The translations under genes were made by a program, and so were the position numbers. 64,000 nt of DNA from CAZIQY01 sp964541605 (GTDB lineage Bacteria; Desulfobacterota; Syntrophia; Syntrophales; UBA2185), in assembly GCA_964541605.1 (NCBI GenBank), contig CAZIQY010000003.1, positions 1 to 64,000 on the forward strand, in the 5' to 3' direction. Shown in pieces: positions 17,479-26,270 of the stretch. The notes under the pieces are model-generated. The model did no database searches. It was not told the origin of the DNA and saw only the letters and a list, made by a program, of their open reading frames with translations. Each line of letters begins with the position of its first letter. The first letter of the stretch is position 1.

Positions 17479-19098
17479 ATGATGATCAATAGAAATCATG
17501 GTGATCTTCAGGGCCTTGCCGTCATCGGCACCGGCTACTGGGGAAGGAATCTCGTCAGGAATTATGCCGAACTCGGCGTGCTGAAACTGATCTGTGACAA
17601 AAATGAAGCCCTTCTCGGTCAACTTCAGCAGCAATATCCTGATGCGGATATCTGTCTTGCTTTGAATGATATCCTTTCCAGAACTGATATCGCAGGGGTG
17701 GTCATTGCCACGCCTGCAGAAACCCATTTCAATCTCGCCCGGGAATCCCTGCTCGCGGGGAAACACGTCTATGTCGAGAAACCCCTCGTTTTACAGGAAA
17801 GCCAGGCACTGGAGCTGATCAGTCTGGCCGAAAACCAGGGGCTTGTCCTGATGGTGGGTCACCTTCTTCAATATCATCCCGCCTTTGTAAGATTGCGGGA
17901 ACTCGCGGCGTCTGGTGAACTTGGCAGAATCAATTACATATATTCCCATCGCCTGAATCTCGGAAAGATAAGACGGGAGGAAAATATCCTCTGGTCGTTC
18001 GCGCCCCATGATATCTCCATGATCCTGACCCTGGCCGGTGAAGACCCGGAAGCCGTTCTGGCGACGGGAGGAAACTATCTCCATCGAAAAATCGCCGATG
18101 TCACCACGACCCATCTGGAATTCCCATCCGGTCTGAAGGCGCACATCTTTGTGTCATGGCTGCATCCATTCAAGGAACAGAAGCTTGTCGTGGTGGGGGA
18201 ACGCAAAATGGCCGTTTTCGATGATACCCGGCCATGGAGCGAAAAGCTTCTCATCTATCCGCACGAGATTAAATGGCAGAACAATATACCCGTCCCTTCC
18301 ACAGCGACGCCGGAACACGTTCATGTGACGGAGATGGAACCGTTAAAGCTCGAATGTCAGCATTTCCTCCACTGCATCGAGACCGGCGTGACTCCCGTGA
18401 CGGACGGCCGTGAAGGCCTGCGGGTTCTGAGAGTTTTGAATGCATCCCAGCGATCCCTCAATGAAAGCAGCAGGAGGATGGACACCAGATCTTCAATTCC
18501 CGAAGACACGGATACGGCTTCTGGCCAGAAGCAGCAAACCGCTGAACCATACTATGTACACCCCACCGCTGTCGTTGACCATGATGTTGCCATCGGAGAG
18601 GACACAAAAATCTGGTGTTTTTCCCACATTCTTTCAGGATCCCGGATAGGAAGGAAATGCAACATCGGACAGAACGTCATGATCGGTCCCGATGTGGTTA
18701 TTGGAAACGCCTGTAAAATCCAGAATAATGTCTCTATATACAAAGGCGTGACTCTGGAGAACCAGGTTTTCTGCGGACCGAGTATGGTTTTTACAAATGT
18801 CTTCAATCCCCGCGCCCATATCCGCCGGATGGCTGAATTGCGTCCCACGCTGGTCAAAAAGGGAGCCACCTTCGGGGCAAACTGCACGGTTGTTTGCGGT
18901 CATACGATCGGTCAATTTGCATTCATCGGTGCGGGCGCCGTTGTAACGACAGATGTGCCGGATTATGCTCTGATGACGGGTAATCCGGCCAGGCAGGCAG
19001 GATGGATGTGCGAATGCGGAGAGAAGCTGACCGATGATCTTCAGTGTCCGGCCTGTAAGAAGCTCTATTTCATAACAGACAAAGGGTTGAAAAATTAA
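17479..19098 (+). CDS. Fusion: Gfo/Idh/MocA dehydrogenase + left-handed beta-helix N-acetyltransferase (WbpB/WbpD-like)
   Basis: A 539-residue fusion. Residues 12-330 are a Gfo/Idh/MocA oxidoreductase with the NAD motif IGTGYWGRN, catalytic-type EKP at 100-102 and HRLNLGKIR, as in UDP-GlcNAcA 3-dehydrogenases (WlbA/WbpB). From about residue 355 a hexapeptide-repeat (LbH) acyltransferase follows (HPTAVVDHDVAIGEDTKIW, GRKCNIGQNVMIG), as in WlbB/WbpD. It ends in a CECG...CPAC cysteine tail common in that family. In the classical pathway these act in steps 2 and 4 of UDP-2,3-diacetamido-uronic acid synthesis. The step 3 aminotransferase is the next gene, 3 bp on. The start at 17479 follows the preceding stop by 4 bp; 17482 is an alternative. 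Confidence 0.85.
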   Translation: MMINRNHGDLQGLAVIGTGYWGRNLVRNYAELGVLKLICDKNEALLGQLQQQYPDADICLALNDILSRTDIAGVVIATPAETHFNLARESLLAGKHVYVEKPLVLQESQALELISLAENQGLVLMVGHLLQYHPAFVRLRELAASGELGRINYIYSHRLNLGKIRREENILWSFAPHDISMILTLAGEDPEAVLATGGNYLHRKIADVTTTHLEFPSGLKAHIFVSWLHPFKEQKLVVVGERKMAVFDDTRPWSEKLLIYPHEIKWQNNIPVPSTATPEHVHVTEMEPLKLECQHFLHCIETGVTPVTDGREGLRVLRVLNASQRSLNESSRRMDTRSSIPEDTDTASGQKQQTAEPYYVHPTAVVDHDVAIGEDTKIWCFSHILSGSRIGRKCNIGQNVMIGPDVVIGNACKIQNNVSIYKGVTLENQVFCGPSMVFTNVFNPRAHIRRMAELRPTLVKKGATFGANCTVVCGHTIGQFAFIGAGAVVTTDVPDYALMTGNPARQAGWMCECGEKLTDDLQCPACKKLYFITDKGLKN

Positions 19099-19101
19099 AA
19101 G

Positions 19102-20217
19102 ATGCTACAAAAAATGAAGGTTCCATTCGTTGATTTGCGGGCTCAATACAAAAGCATCGCAGGTGATATCGATGAGGCGATTGCCGGTGTGATCGGGAAC
19201 ACCGCTTTTATCGGCGGCAAATACGTCGGTCTGTTCGAAGAGGCTTTCGCATCCTACTGTGGCACCCGATATTGTATCGGTGTGGGAAATGGGACGGATG
19301 CCCTGTACATCGCACTTCGTGCCCTCGGCATAGGCAAAGGAGACGACGTTATCACCGTCGCGAACTCTTTCATTGCCACTGCCGAAGCCATCACCATGAC
19401 CGGTGCCAGGGTTGTTTTTGTGGATTGCGATCCCCTCACATACAACATGGATATCAATAAAATCACACATGCGATAACCCCCCGGACAAAGGCCATTGTC
19501 CCTGTGCACCTGTACGGTCAACCTGCGGATATGCTCTCTCTGAAAAAAATTGCAGATAAACACCGGTTGTTTATCATAGAAGACGCAGCTCAGGCCCATG
19601 GAGCTGAGATCAACGTCCGGCGTGTCGGCACCTTCGGGCATGCAGGATGCTTCAGTTTCTACCCCGGAAAAAACCTCGGGGCCTATGGGGATGCGGGAGC
19701 CATCGTCACGGATAATGAAGAACTGGCGGTAAAATGCCGGATGATTGCCAATCACGGCCGAATCAGCAAATATGATCATGACTTTGAGGGGATCAACAGC
19801 CGACTGGACGGTTTACAGGCTGCCGTTTTAAACGTTAAACTAAAACACATCGATCAATGGACGGAAAAACGCCGGGCGGCGGCATCCCGCTACAGAGACT
19901 TGCTGAAAGACACAACGGCAGTGACACCGATCGAGGCTTCCGGAATGCGTCATGTTTATCACCTTTTCGTGATCCGCCTGTCGAACCGCGAGGCCGTCAT
20001 GGCAGAGCTGAAGGCGCAGGGGATTGACACGGGCGTCCATTATCCCATCGCTCTTCCCAATCTCCGGGCTTACAGGTCCCTGGGATATGCACCGGACGAT
20101 TTTCCTGTTGCCACGAAATACTCCGGGAAGATTCTAAGCCTGCCCATGTTCCCGGAACTCGGTGACGATCAGATCGAATACGTTTGCCGTCATCTCAAGA
20201 ATATCATGGAATCATAG
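19102..20217 (+). CDS. DegT/DnrJ/EryC1/StrS aminotransferase (WbpE/WlbC-like)
   Basis: A 371-residue PLP-dependent sugar aminotransferase. The PLP Schiff-base lysine is Lys190 in SFYPGKNLGAYGDAG, and the ring-nitrogen Asp is at 161 in IIEDAAQAHG. The N-terminus VPFVDLRAQYKSI is classic for the family. Placed between two Gfo/Idh/MocA oxidoreductases, one fused to an N-acetyltransferase, it most likely aminates a 3-keto-UDP-GlcNAcA intermediate to give the 3-amino sugar, as WbpE/WlbC does. The next gene's own ATG lies 11 bp after this stop. Other amino-sugar products cannot be excluded without the UDP-GlcNAc 6-dehydrogenase, which is absent from the window. Confidence 0.88.
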   Translation: MLQKMKVPFVDLRAQYKSIAGDIDEAIAGVIGNTAFIGGKYVGLFEEAFASYCGTRYCIGVGNGTDALYIALRALGIGKGDDVITVANSFIATAEAITMTGARVVFVDCDPLTYNMDINKITHAITPRTKAIVPVHLYGQPADMLSLKKIADKHRLFIIEDAAQAHGAEINVRRVGTFGHAGCFSFYPGKNLGAYGDAGAIVTDNEELAVKCRMIANHGRISKYDHDFEGINSRLDGLQAAVLNVKLKHIDQWTEKRRAAASRYRDLLKDTTAVTPIEASGMRHVYHLFVIRLSNREAVMAELKAQGIDTGVHYPIALPNLRAYRSLGYAPDDFPVATKYSGKILSLPMFPELGDDQIEYVCRHLKNIMES

Positions 20218-20228
20218 AAAGGACATCT

Positions 20229-21218
20229 ATGTTGAAGTTTGCTCAAATCGGCATTGGTTACTGGGGACCGAATCTGCTTCGGAATCTCGTTGCCAGCCAG
20301 AGGTGTCAGGTAACCGCAGCTGTTGATCTTGCAGCCGAACGGCTCCATTACGTTCAAAGGCTGTATCCCGCGATCAGGATAACAGACGACGTAGATGAAG
20401 TCCTGGGAGATTCAGAGACCGACGCCGTGGTCATCGCCACACCGGTGGCCACCCATTTTGATCTTGCCATGAAAGCCCTGAATGTTGGAAAACATATACT
20501 CGTTGAAAAGCCGATGGCTGGAAGCGTTGAGGAAGTGGAAAAAATCGGCCGGCTGGCAGATAAACAGCACCTGGTGGCCATGGTGGGTCACACCTTTCTC
20601 TTTAACACGGCCGTCCGCCAAGTGAAGAAACTGATCGATGCCGGCGAACTCGGAGACATCCGTTACATATATTGCCAGCGCCTGAACCTGGGCCGTATCC
20701 GGTCCGATGTCGACGCCCTGTGGAATCTTGCCCCTCATGATATCAGCATCATTCAGTACTGGCTGGACAATCCTACCCCTCTTTCCGTTATCAGGCGGGG
20801 GGTCGACATTATTCAGAGCGGCATTGACGACGTGGTGTTCATGAACATCCTTTACCCGAATAAAATCATGGCCAATATTCATGTAAGCTGGCTCGATCCC
20901 AACAAGGTCCGATCCATCACGGTGGTCGGTTCCAAAAAGATGGTTGTGTACGACGACATGGCGGACAACAAAATCGCCATTTACGACAAGGGAATCGATC
21001 GGAAGGCCGTGCTGGGGGAAAACATGGACTACGACAACCAGCATTTCCGGGTCTTCAATTACCGGTCCGGCGACGTCCTGATGCCGAGGGTTGATTTTCA
21101 GGAGCCGCTCAAAGTAGAGATTGACCACTTCATCGATTGCATCGAACACGGCATCAATTGCATAACCGGTGTCGAGCATGCCAAAAAAGTTGTCGCCATC
21201 CTGGCGTCACCGCAATGA
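20229..21218 (+). CDS. Gfo/Idh/MocA oxidoreductase (WbpB/WlbA-like)
   Basis: A 329-residue NAD(P)-dependent sugar dehydrogenase with IGIGYWGPNLLRN at 7-19, EKP at 93-95, and the RLNLGRIRSD and LAPHDIS motifs. It is clearly paralogous to the N-terminal half of the fusion at 17479-19098, which shares the GYWG, EKP, NLG-IR and APHDIS blocks. Two such enzymes around one aminotransferase may act on successive or alternative 3-keto sugars, or one may have been retained after duplication. The start at 20229 is favoured by an AAAGGA site just upstream; an earlier in-frame start would overlap the aminotransferase. It ends the plus-strand nucleotide-sugar run. Confidence 0.85.
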   Translation: MLKFAQIGIGYWGPNLLRNLVASQRCQVTAAVDLAAERLHYVQRLYPAIRITDDVDEVLGDSETDAVVIATPVATHFDLAMKALNVGKHILVEKPMAGSVEEVEKIGRLADKQHLVAMVGHTFLFNTAVRQVKKLIDAGELGDIRYIYCQRLNLGRIRSDVDALWNLAPHDISIIQYWLDNPTPLSVIRRGVDIIQSGIDDVVFMNILYPNKIMANIHVSWLDPNKVRSITVVGSKKMVVYDDMADNKIAIYDKGIDRKAVLGENMDYDNQHFRVFNYRSGDVLMPRVDFQEPLKVEIDHFIDCIEHGINCITGVEHAKKVVAILASPQ

Positions 21219-21350
21219 AGCAGCCCCCTTGACCGGCGCCCACCACCGGCATAGAATTGCCAGTCTTAATTCCCTTCAGGCTTTGGAAAAAATTATTATC
21301 TGGTATGGAAGGTGAGGAATAGTATTCATCATGAGATGAGGAATCAGACA

Positions 21351-22298
21351 ATGAAGGTTAATACAAAAATATTCCGGAGAGACGGCAGGATTAGCTGCAA
21401 ATCAGACACAAAACATTTTGTGAGCCTGGTTGGCTGCCTGGTGATACTGATTTTGGCCTTTGGCGGTATGCAAGCGTGGGCAGACTGGCCCCATGTCGTC
21501 CTTTCGAAAGACGGCACCCCGATTTCGTATGAGATCCATGGTGCCGGAGAACCGTCGCTTGTGTTCGTCCATGGCTGGAGTTGTGATGCCCGCTACTGGC
21601 GCGCTCAGGTTCAGCATTTCTCAAAAAAGCATCGGGTCGTCGTTCTTGACCTTGCCGGTCACGGCCATTCGGGAATGATGCGCACAAAGTATACGATGGC
21701 CGCTTTCGGAGAGGATGTGCGGGCAGTGACCGAAGCAACCGGCAGCAATCGTGTCATTCTGATCGGTCATTCCATGGGCGGCTCGGTGATCGCGGAGGCT
21801 GCCCGGCTCATGCCGAATCGCGTTGTCGGTTTGATCGGCGTAGACACGCTTGACAACATAGAATACCCGCTGACTGTCGAAGAGTTCAAAAAGATGATCG
21901 CCCCTCTGGAGAAGGATTTTCGAACCGGAAGCAGGCAGTTCATAGAGCAGATGATTTCACCCCAGACCGATCCCCAGCTCCGCGAGTGGATTCTCTCGGA
22001 TGTTTCGGCCGCGCCTCCCGCTGTTGCCTTAAGTGCGATGACCGAGATGATGACACAATACATTAAAGGTGAAGCGGCTAAAGTATTTGAAAATATCCGC
22101 ATTCCCGTCATAACCGTGAATGGAGATCTGTGGCCCATCAACTATGAGGCAAACAGGCGGCATATGTTTTCTTACGATGCCATTGTCCTGAATAAGGCGG
22201 ACCATTTCTTAATGATGAATCGTCCGGAAGAATTCAACCGTGCGTTGGAGAAAGCAATCCATATGCTTTCAGGAAAATCGGTGAAGCAAATTAAATGA
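21351..22298 (+). CDS. Secreted alpha/beta-hydrolase
   Basis: A 315-residue alpha/beta-hydrolase with an N-terminal export signal: a hydrophobic stretch at about 23-40 ending in AWA-DW, with cleavage likely after residue 44. The oxyanion segment is FVHGWS (72-77), the nucleophile elbow IGHSMGG places Ser141, and the general base is His285 in KADHFLMMNRPEEF; an Asp near 256 (NGDLWP) probably completes the triad. The closest general class is the haloperoxidase/lipase-like esterases. Substrate is unknown. Earlier in-frame starts exist at 21312 (GTG) and 21336, but 21351 gives a standard signal peptide. It lies at the edge of the glycan region, directly before a putative IS21 end. Confidence 0.8.
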   Translation: MKVNTKIFRRDGRISCKSDTKHFVSLVGCLVILILAFGGMQAWADWPHVVLSKDGTPISYEIHGAGEPSLVFVHGWSCDARYWRAQVQHFSKKHRVVVLDLAGHGHSGMMRTKYTMAAFGEDVRAVTEATGSNRVILIGHSMGGSVIAEAARLMPNRVVGLIGVDTLDNIEYPLTVEEFKKMIAPLEKDFRTGSRQFIEQMISPQTDPQLREWILSDVSAAPPAVALSAMTEMMTQYIKGEAAKVFENIRIPVITVNGDLWPINYEANRRHMFSYDAIVLNKADHFLMMNRPEEFNRALEKAIHMLSGKSVKQIK

Positions 22299-22345
22299 CA
22301 ACCTAAAAATGACCCACTGTGATCACCGAAAAGTGACCCACCCCC
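22299..22345. mobile_element. Possible IS21-family terminal remnant
   Basis: Two direct copies of a 13-nt motif, AAAAATGACCCAC (22305-22317) and AAAAGTGACCCAC (22329-22341), are spaced 24 bp apart with GTGATCACCG between them. Repeated GTGGGTCA motifs like this are a feature of IS21-type element ends. No istA/istB genes are present, so at most this is a fragment or solo end. The assignment rests on motif recall. Confidence 0.4.
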
Positions 22346-22819
22346 CTGTTCGAGTTAAAGAATATAACTGTCATTTCTTTGCAGGTGTAGTATCGACAAC
22401 TTCCGATACCCAAAACTGAAAGAGGGTCTGTTGATTCTCTAATGATAACATATACTTTAATAGTGTCGACGCGACGACCCTCCCCTGCATTTTGATCCAT
22501 TACCGGGGCGCCTCTGACACCGATATCCTAAATCAGCCTGCCGATGAGCCTGAGTGACAACCAATACAAACGTGGAGGTCGTATTTTCGGAGCACTTTAT
22601 TGAATGCGGATCGAAACATGCGACGTCTTGACGGCGTATTTTACCTTCCAGCAATATCCGGCTGCCTTCCTGTAATAAAGTATTTCCCTTTTTATTTAAA
22701 TTTGATATATTTCAACTGGTAATCTCCAGTGGCGGTGCTACAAAAAGTATTATGTCTATTATACAATTCGTCAAACATTCAGTCTTTTTGCGTCTGTCTA
22801 AGAAGAATAAGGAGGGAAT
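22346..22819. other. Intergenic segment without a convincing gene
   Basis: This stretch follows the possible IS end. Two short minus-strand open frames (about 22303-22500 and 22457-22654) lack ribosome-binding sites and recognisable domains, and may be decayed remnants. The 3' half becomes AT-rich, with TTGATATATTTC and TATTATAC segments that could serve as a promoter for the downstream small-gene trio. I see nothing else. Confidence 0.4.
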
Positions 22820-23080
22820 ATGAGCGAAATAAAAGGGGTTCAAACTGAGCGTTTTTTTGAGCAGCTACCGGATGCGATTTCATTTTTTTCCGATTTCGCA
22901 CAAATTGCCCACACAGGGAATGAAGTCGTAATGCAATTTTATGAAACTATCCCTGGTCCTCCTGGGCCTGAGGGCAACATTACGAGAGTTAGAACACGCC
23001 TAAAGGCCACAATCACGATTGGGTTAAATCATGCACAGATTATAGGTAAGTTACTTACTGAAAAAGTAGAGGTTAAATAA
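22820..23080 (+). CDS. Small DUF3467-like protein
   Basis: An 86-residue acidic protein with a very strong ribosome-binding site (AAGGAGGG) ahead of the ATG. The pattern is a short N-terminal half with SFFSDFAQIAHTGNEVVM, then PGPPGPEG, then RVRTRLKATITIGLNHAQII and a C-terminal hydrophobic/acidic helix. This resembles DUF3467, whose members have a beta-rich core and a conserved 'phase-then-HA..L' ending; the match is by eye and moderate. It is AT-rich compared with the flanking glycan genes and is the first of three tightly packed genes: its stop TAA overlaps the next ATG by one base. Function unknown. Confidence 0.65.
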   Translation: MSEIKGVQTERFFEQLPDAISFFSDFAQIAHTGNEVVMQFYETIPGPPGPEGNITRVRTRLKATITIGLNHAQIIGKLLTEKVEVK

Positions 23081-23526
23081 TGAGATTGTCAGAAACGACT
23101 TTTGAAAAAATCGGTGATTTTAAGAGTTTTTTTGAATCAGCATCTATTGAGGCCAAATCACCTACTGAATTTCTTTCTGCACTTGACAGAACAGGAATTG
23201 AGTCTAACGTTACAGAAGAAGGTCACTTAATGATAAGGTATTGGCAAATTGGAGCTGAAAACTTTGTTTCCCCCGAACAGGCAAGTATTATACGTACAAG
23301 TAGACCTCTTCCAGACCAGGGCGATAACATGGACTGGTTAAGTAAAAATCTTCAAACTATTCGTCAAGAAAATTGTGGGAAATGGGTAGCAGTCTATAAC
23401 GAGAGGATCGTAGCATCCTCATCTACTTTACCCGACCTTATGAATCAAATTAAAGAATATGACAGGCCACTAATTACACTTATACCGGCGGAACCAGTTA
23501 TATGGACATTTGCATATGCCCTCTAA
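23080..23526 (+). CDS. DUF5678-like protein
   Basis: A 148-residue protein of unknown function. The last 70 residues (WLSKNLQTIRQENCGKWVAVYNERIVASS...) match the DUF5678 pattern: a helix, then GKWVAVxxxxVVASS, then a helix and a short beta-strand ending in IPAEP. The first half has no domain I recognise. Coding sequence is notably AT-rich (the 60 bases from 23101 are about 30% GC), unlike the glycan genes on either side. It is translationally coupled to the upstream gene by a TAATG overlap and overlaps the downstream protease gene by about 11 bp. The small DUF5678 module commonly sits beside retropepsin-like genes, which fits here. Confidence 0.65.
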   Translation: MRLSETTFEKIGDFKSFFESASIEAKSPTEFLSALDRTGIESNVTEEGHLMIRYWQIGAENFVSPEQASIIRTSRPLPDQGDNMDWLSKNLQTIRQENCGKWVAVYNERIVASSSTLPDLMNQIKEYDRPLITLIPAEPVIWTFAYAL

Positions 23527-23953
23527 GAACTTTGAACGTAGTGTGAAATTTTATGAAGGCAAAACTCAGGACGGTGCTCCCGTGTGGCTACCGTTGGTTG
23601 AGGTCATTCTGATAACACCAAGCAATAGTCGCATTTCTTTGTCTTTACTCTTTGATACAGGTGCAAGTGTAACAACGCTAAGAGCAGACCTTTATCCCCT
23701 GCTGGGGTTGCAGTCATGGAATGAAGGACTAAGAGTGCCAACTGGTACCGGTGGCGGTCAAGTAGATGCCTATCAATATACTGCTAACATAGAAGTCTTT
23801 GGAAAGAGCATTCAATGTCCTATTAATTTGTTGCAAACGCTGCCACCTCATCCCTTTTTCTGTGGATTGCTAGGACGAGATACCGTTTTTAACGAGTTTG
23901 GATTCGGATTTTGGGAAAGTACACACGAGCTTTTTGTTACTGAGAACCCATAA
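23516..23953 (+). CDS. Retropepsin-like aspartic protease (clan AA)
   Basis: A 145-residue single-domain aspartic protease-like protein. The catalytic motif is FDTGASVTTL (Asp-Thr-Gly-Ala/Ser), followed by a flap-like GTGGGQVDAYQY segment and the second signature GLLGRDTVFNEFGFGF, which packs behind the active site in retropepsins. As in retroviral proteases, one monomer supplies one Asp, so a homodimer is expected. There is no signal peptide, so it probably acts in the cytoplasm. The ATG at 23516 is used; a TTG at 23510 is possible. Its substrate is unknown; the two preceding small proteins, cotranscribed and overlapping, are the natural candidates as substrates, inhibitors or partners. Confidence 0.75.
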   Translation: MPSKNFERSVKFYEGKTQDGAPVWLPLVEVILITPSNSRISLSLLFDTGASVTTLRADLYPLLGLQSWNEGLRVPTGTGGGQVDAYQYTANIEVFGKSIQCPINLLQTLPPHPFFCGLLGRDTVFNEFGFGFWESTHELFVTENP

Positions 23954-24298
23954 GGTTAGCCCTTTAGCAATCAATAGATTTTTCTTCCCTCCCTTTCTAT
24001 TCATCCGAACGCACCTCTCCTATTCAAGCAGCGGAATAACCCTCTGCCGTGAAATATGTCCCATTCACACACAACCCGTTGAGATATGGACTATATGAAT
24101 AGAGGAACACTTTCCATATTATTCAAAAGGAAACAACCCGCAACAGCATATAACAGAGTGCTTGAGGTTTGTACAAAAAGGCTTCGCCCTTTCCAAACAA
24201 TCAAAACATTATTTCGCTTGGTAATACTCACTTCAATGCCAAGTTAAAAAGCTGTGGATAAGTAGGTGTAGCATAGACAACTGAGATGAGTTTAATTA
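23954..24298. other. Intergenic segment with an imperfect hairpin (attC-like at best)
   Basis: The segment contains a hairpin at 24167-24198: GTTTG pairs with CAAAC, and an inner AAAGG stem closes on a TTCG-containing loop. It is bracketed by TATAAC (24149-24154) and GTTA (24243-24246), which vaguely recalls an integron attC site of about 98 bp. The core-site consensus is not met and no integrase gene is near. No gene is visible. Confidence 0.3.
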
Positions 24299-24318
24299 AA
24301 GGGGTTCTAGAATCCCTT
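24299..24318 (-). terminator. Probable weak terminator after asnB
   Basis: A near-perfect palindrome, AAGGGGTTC/GAATCCCTT with one G-U pair, lies 7 bp beyond the asnB stop. It is followed on the minus strand by TTTAATTAAAC. The stem is short and the U-tract poor. Confidence 0.45.
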
Positions 24319-24324
24319 CACGAT

Positions 24325-26247
24325 CTATAGATAATGATCCAGATCAAAAACAGGATCAACCACATCCCCTTCAATAAACATCCGGAACCATATTTCCATG
24401 CCGCAAGCCAACCAGAGGAAAAAATAATGCCAGCGCAGGCGGGGATGGGGGGAATGATCCATGATGCGCCTGAGATAGGCATAATTGAACAGTCCCCGTT
24501 CTTCGACCCGCTCCTTCGTTAAAACCCGTTCGGCCACGTCCCTGAGGTCCTTCTGGAACTGATAATACGGGTTGAAGCTGAATCCCCATTTTTTCTTCAT
24601 CAGGGTATGCTCGGGCAAAATGCCCGTCACGGCCTTTCTGTAAAGGTATTTGAGCTGCCCTCCCTTCATTTTCATCTCCGCCGGAATGGACATGGAAAAT
24701 TGCACAAGGTCTTTATCCAGAAAGGGTACCCGCACCTCGAGACCGTTTGCCATAGAGGTGCGGTCCTCGTTCATCAGAAAATCCTCCTGCATTTTGGTGT
24801 GAAACTCCGTCCACAGCACCTGTTCGAGAATGTTTTCGTCTCTTGAAGAAAAATATTGATCGAATTGCGTATGGGTCTTATGAAGAGACTGCTCCAGCAT
24901 GACGGGGCCATAGACGTTTCGGTACGCCATCTGGTCGTAATCCCACACGTTTCTCAGAATCAGATAGTATCTTGCGGGATCGCCGGTGGACAGGAGCATC
25001 TGCAGGCCGCGCCGGTACTCGTCGAGGGAAAGCGCTCCGGAAGCGTTCTGGACGGAAAAGAGGAAACTTCTCAGGGGACGAAACAATCCGGATGCCAATC
25101 CGTCGGGAATGATGGAATGCAGATGCCTCGCAGGATAGATATACCGGTGGAGGTCATAGCCGGCGAACAATTCATCCCCGCCGAGCCCTCCCAGGCAAAC
25201 CTTCACATACTGCCTCGCAAAACGGGAAAGGAGAAATCCCTGCAGGATATTCTCTTTGGGCTCCTCCGCGTGCCAGATCACTTCGGGAAACTGACGGAGC
25301 GGATCGGGGGAAAGGAGAATTTCATGATGCTCCGTGTGGAACCTGTCCGCGATGACGCGGGCGTCTTCAAGCTCATCGGTCGGTTCATTGAAGCCCATGG
25401 AAAAGGTTCTGACGGGCTTGTCGGACACTTCCGCCATGAACGCGACCAGGGAACTGGAATCCAGCCCTCCCGACAGATACACGCCCAAAGGCACATCGCT
25501 CACTTTCTGCTTGCGCACCGATTCGCGCAGATAGTGCCTGATCCCCTCGATGCAGTCCGCTTCACCGGCGGGAACATCTCTTGTCTTTTCCAGATTGAAA
25601 TAACGGCGCACCGATACAGCGCCGTTTTCATATATCATATAGTGGGCAGGCAGTAGCCTTCTGATATTTCTGAACAGCGTCCCTTCGCCGGGAATGAAGC
25701 GCAGGTTGAGAAAATAATGCAGGGACTGATAATCCGGCAATCGCGGGACGGACGGGTCTTGAAGAATGGCCTTGATCTCGGAGGCGAAGCGGAGCGTTTT
25801 GCCGTCGAAGTGATAATGCAGGGGTTTGACGCCGAAGTAATCCCTTGCCAGGATGAGCCGCTTTGCCCGCGCATCCCAGAGGGCAAAGGCGAAAATGCCG
25901 TCCAGCCGGCTTAAGAATTCGGTCCCGTATTCCTCGTACCCGTGAACGAGCACTTCCGTATCGCTCTCGGTTTTAAAACGATGCCCCCGCCCTTCAAGGT
26001 CTATCCGGAGATTCTGAAAATTATAAATCTCGCCGTTGAAAACGACCCAGACGGACTGGTCCTCGTTGGACATGGGCTGGTCGCCTGTTACGAGATCGAT
26101 GATCGACAGGCGGCAGTGCCCCAGGAAGATCCCGTCTCCCTGATACAGGCCTTCACCGTCCGGCCCCCGATGGGCGATGGAACGAATCATTTTCTGAACG
26201 ATCGCCTGATCCGCTCCCGGACCGATCATTCCGCAGATGCCGCACAT
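24325..26247 (-). CDS. asnB: Asparagine synthetase (glutamine-hydrolysing) type amidotransferase
   Basis: A 640-residue AsnB-type enzyme. The class II glutaminase domain begins MCGICGMIG, so Cys2 becomes the N-terminal nucleophile, and retains RLSIIDL and FNGEIYNF. The synthetase domain carries the ATP pyrophosphatase loop SGGLDSSSLV at about residue 260. Length is typical of the AsnB group found in polysaccharide clusters. It is the last gene of a nine-gene minus-strand operon of glycan-modifying enzymes. It may therefore amidate a sugar carboxylate, for example a uronic acid from the neighbouring diacetamido-uronic pathway, instead of making free asparagine; that specific role is inference. 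Confidence 0.88.
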   Translation of the reverse strand: MCGICGMIGPGADQAIVQKMIRSIAHRGPDGEGLYQGDGIFLGHCRLSIIDLVTGDQPMSNEDQSVWVVFNGEIYNFQNLRIDLEGRGHRFKTESDTEVLVHGYEEYGTEFLSRLDGIFAFALWDARAKRLILARDYFGVKPLHYHFDGKTLRFASEIKAILQDPSVPRLPDYQSLHYFLNLRFIPGEGTLFRNIRRLLPAHYMIYENGAVSVRRYFNLEKTRDVPAGEADCIEGIRHYLRESVRKQKVSDVPLGVYLSGGLDSSSLVAFMAEVSDKPVRTFSMGFNEPTDELEDARVIADRFHTEHHEILLSPDPLRQFPEVIWHAEEPKENILQGFLLSRFARQYVKVCLGGLGGDELFAGYDLHRYIYPARHLHSIIPDGLASGLFRPLRSFLFSVQNASGALSLDEYRRGLQMLLSTGDPARYYLILRNVWDYDQMAYRNVYGPVMLEQSLHKTHTQFDQYFSSRDENILEQVLWTEFHTKMQEDFLMNEDRTSMANGLEVRVPFLDKDLVQFSMSIPAEMKMKGGQLKYLYRKAVTGILPEHTLMKKKWGFSFNPYYQFQKDLRDVAERVLTKERVEERGLFNYAYLRRIMDHSPHPRLRWHYFFLWLACGMEIWFRMFIEGDVVDPVFDLDHYL

Positions 26248-26270
26248 GAATCAGACTCACCTCGTAATCA

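Noticed and set aside
22303..22654. Two short minus-strand frames between the hydrolase and the retropepsin island
   Set aside because: They lack ribosome-binding sites and recognisable domains, and one covers the repeated GTGGGTCA motif of the possible IS end.
24149..24246. An integron attC site downstream of the retropepsin gene
   Set aside because: The TATAAC and GTTA ends only loosely resemble core sites, the arms do not pair along their length, and no integrase is in view. Kept only as an imperfect hairpin.
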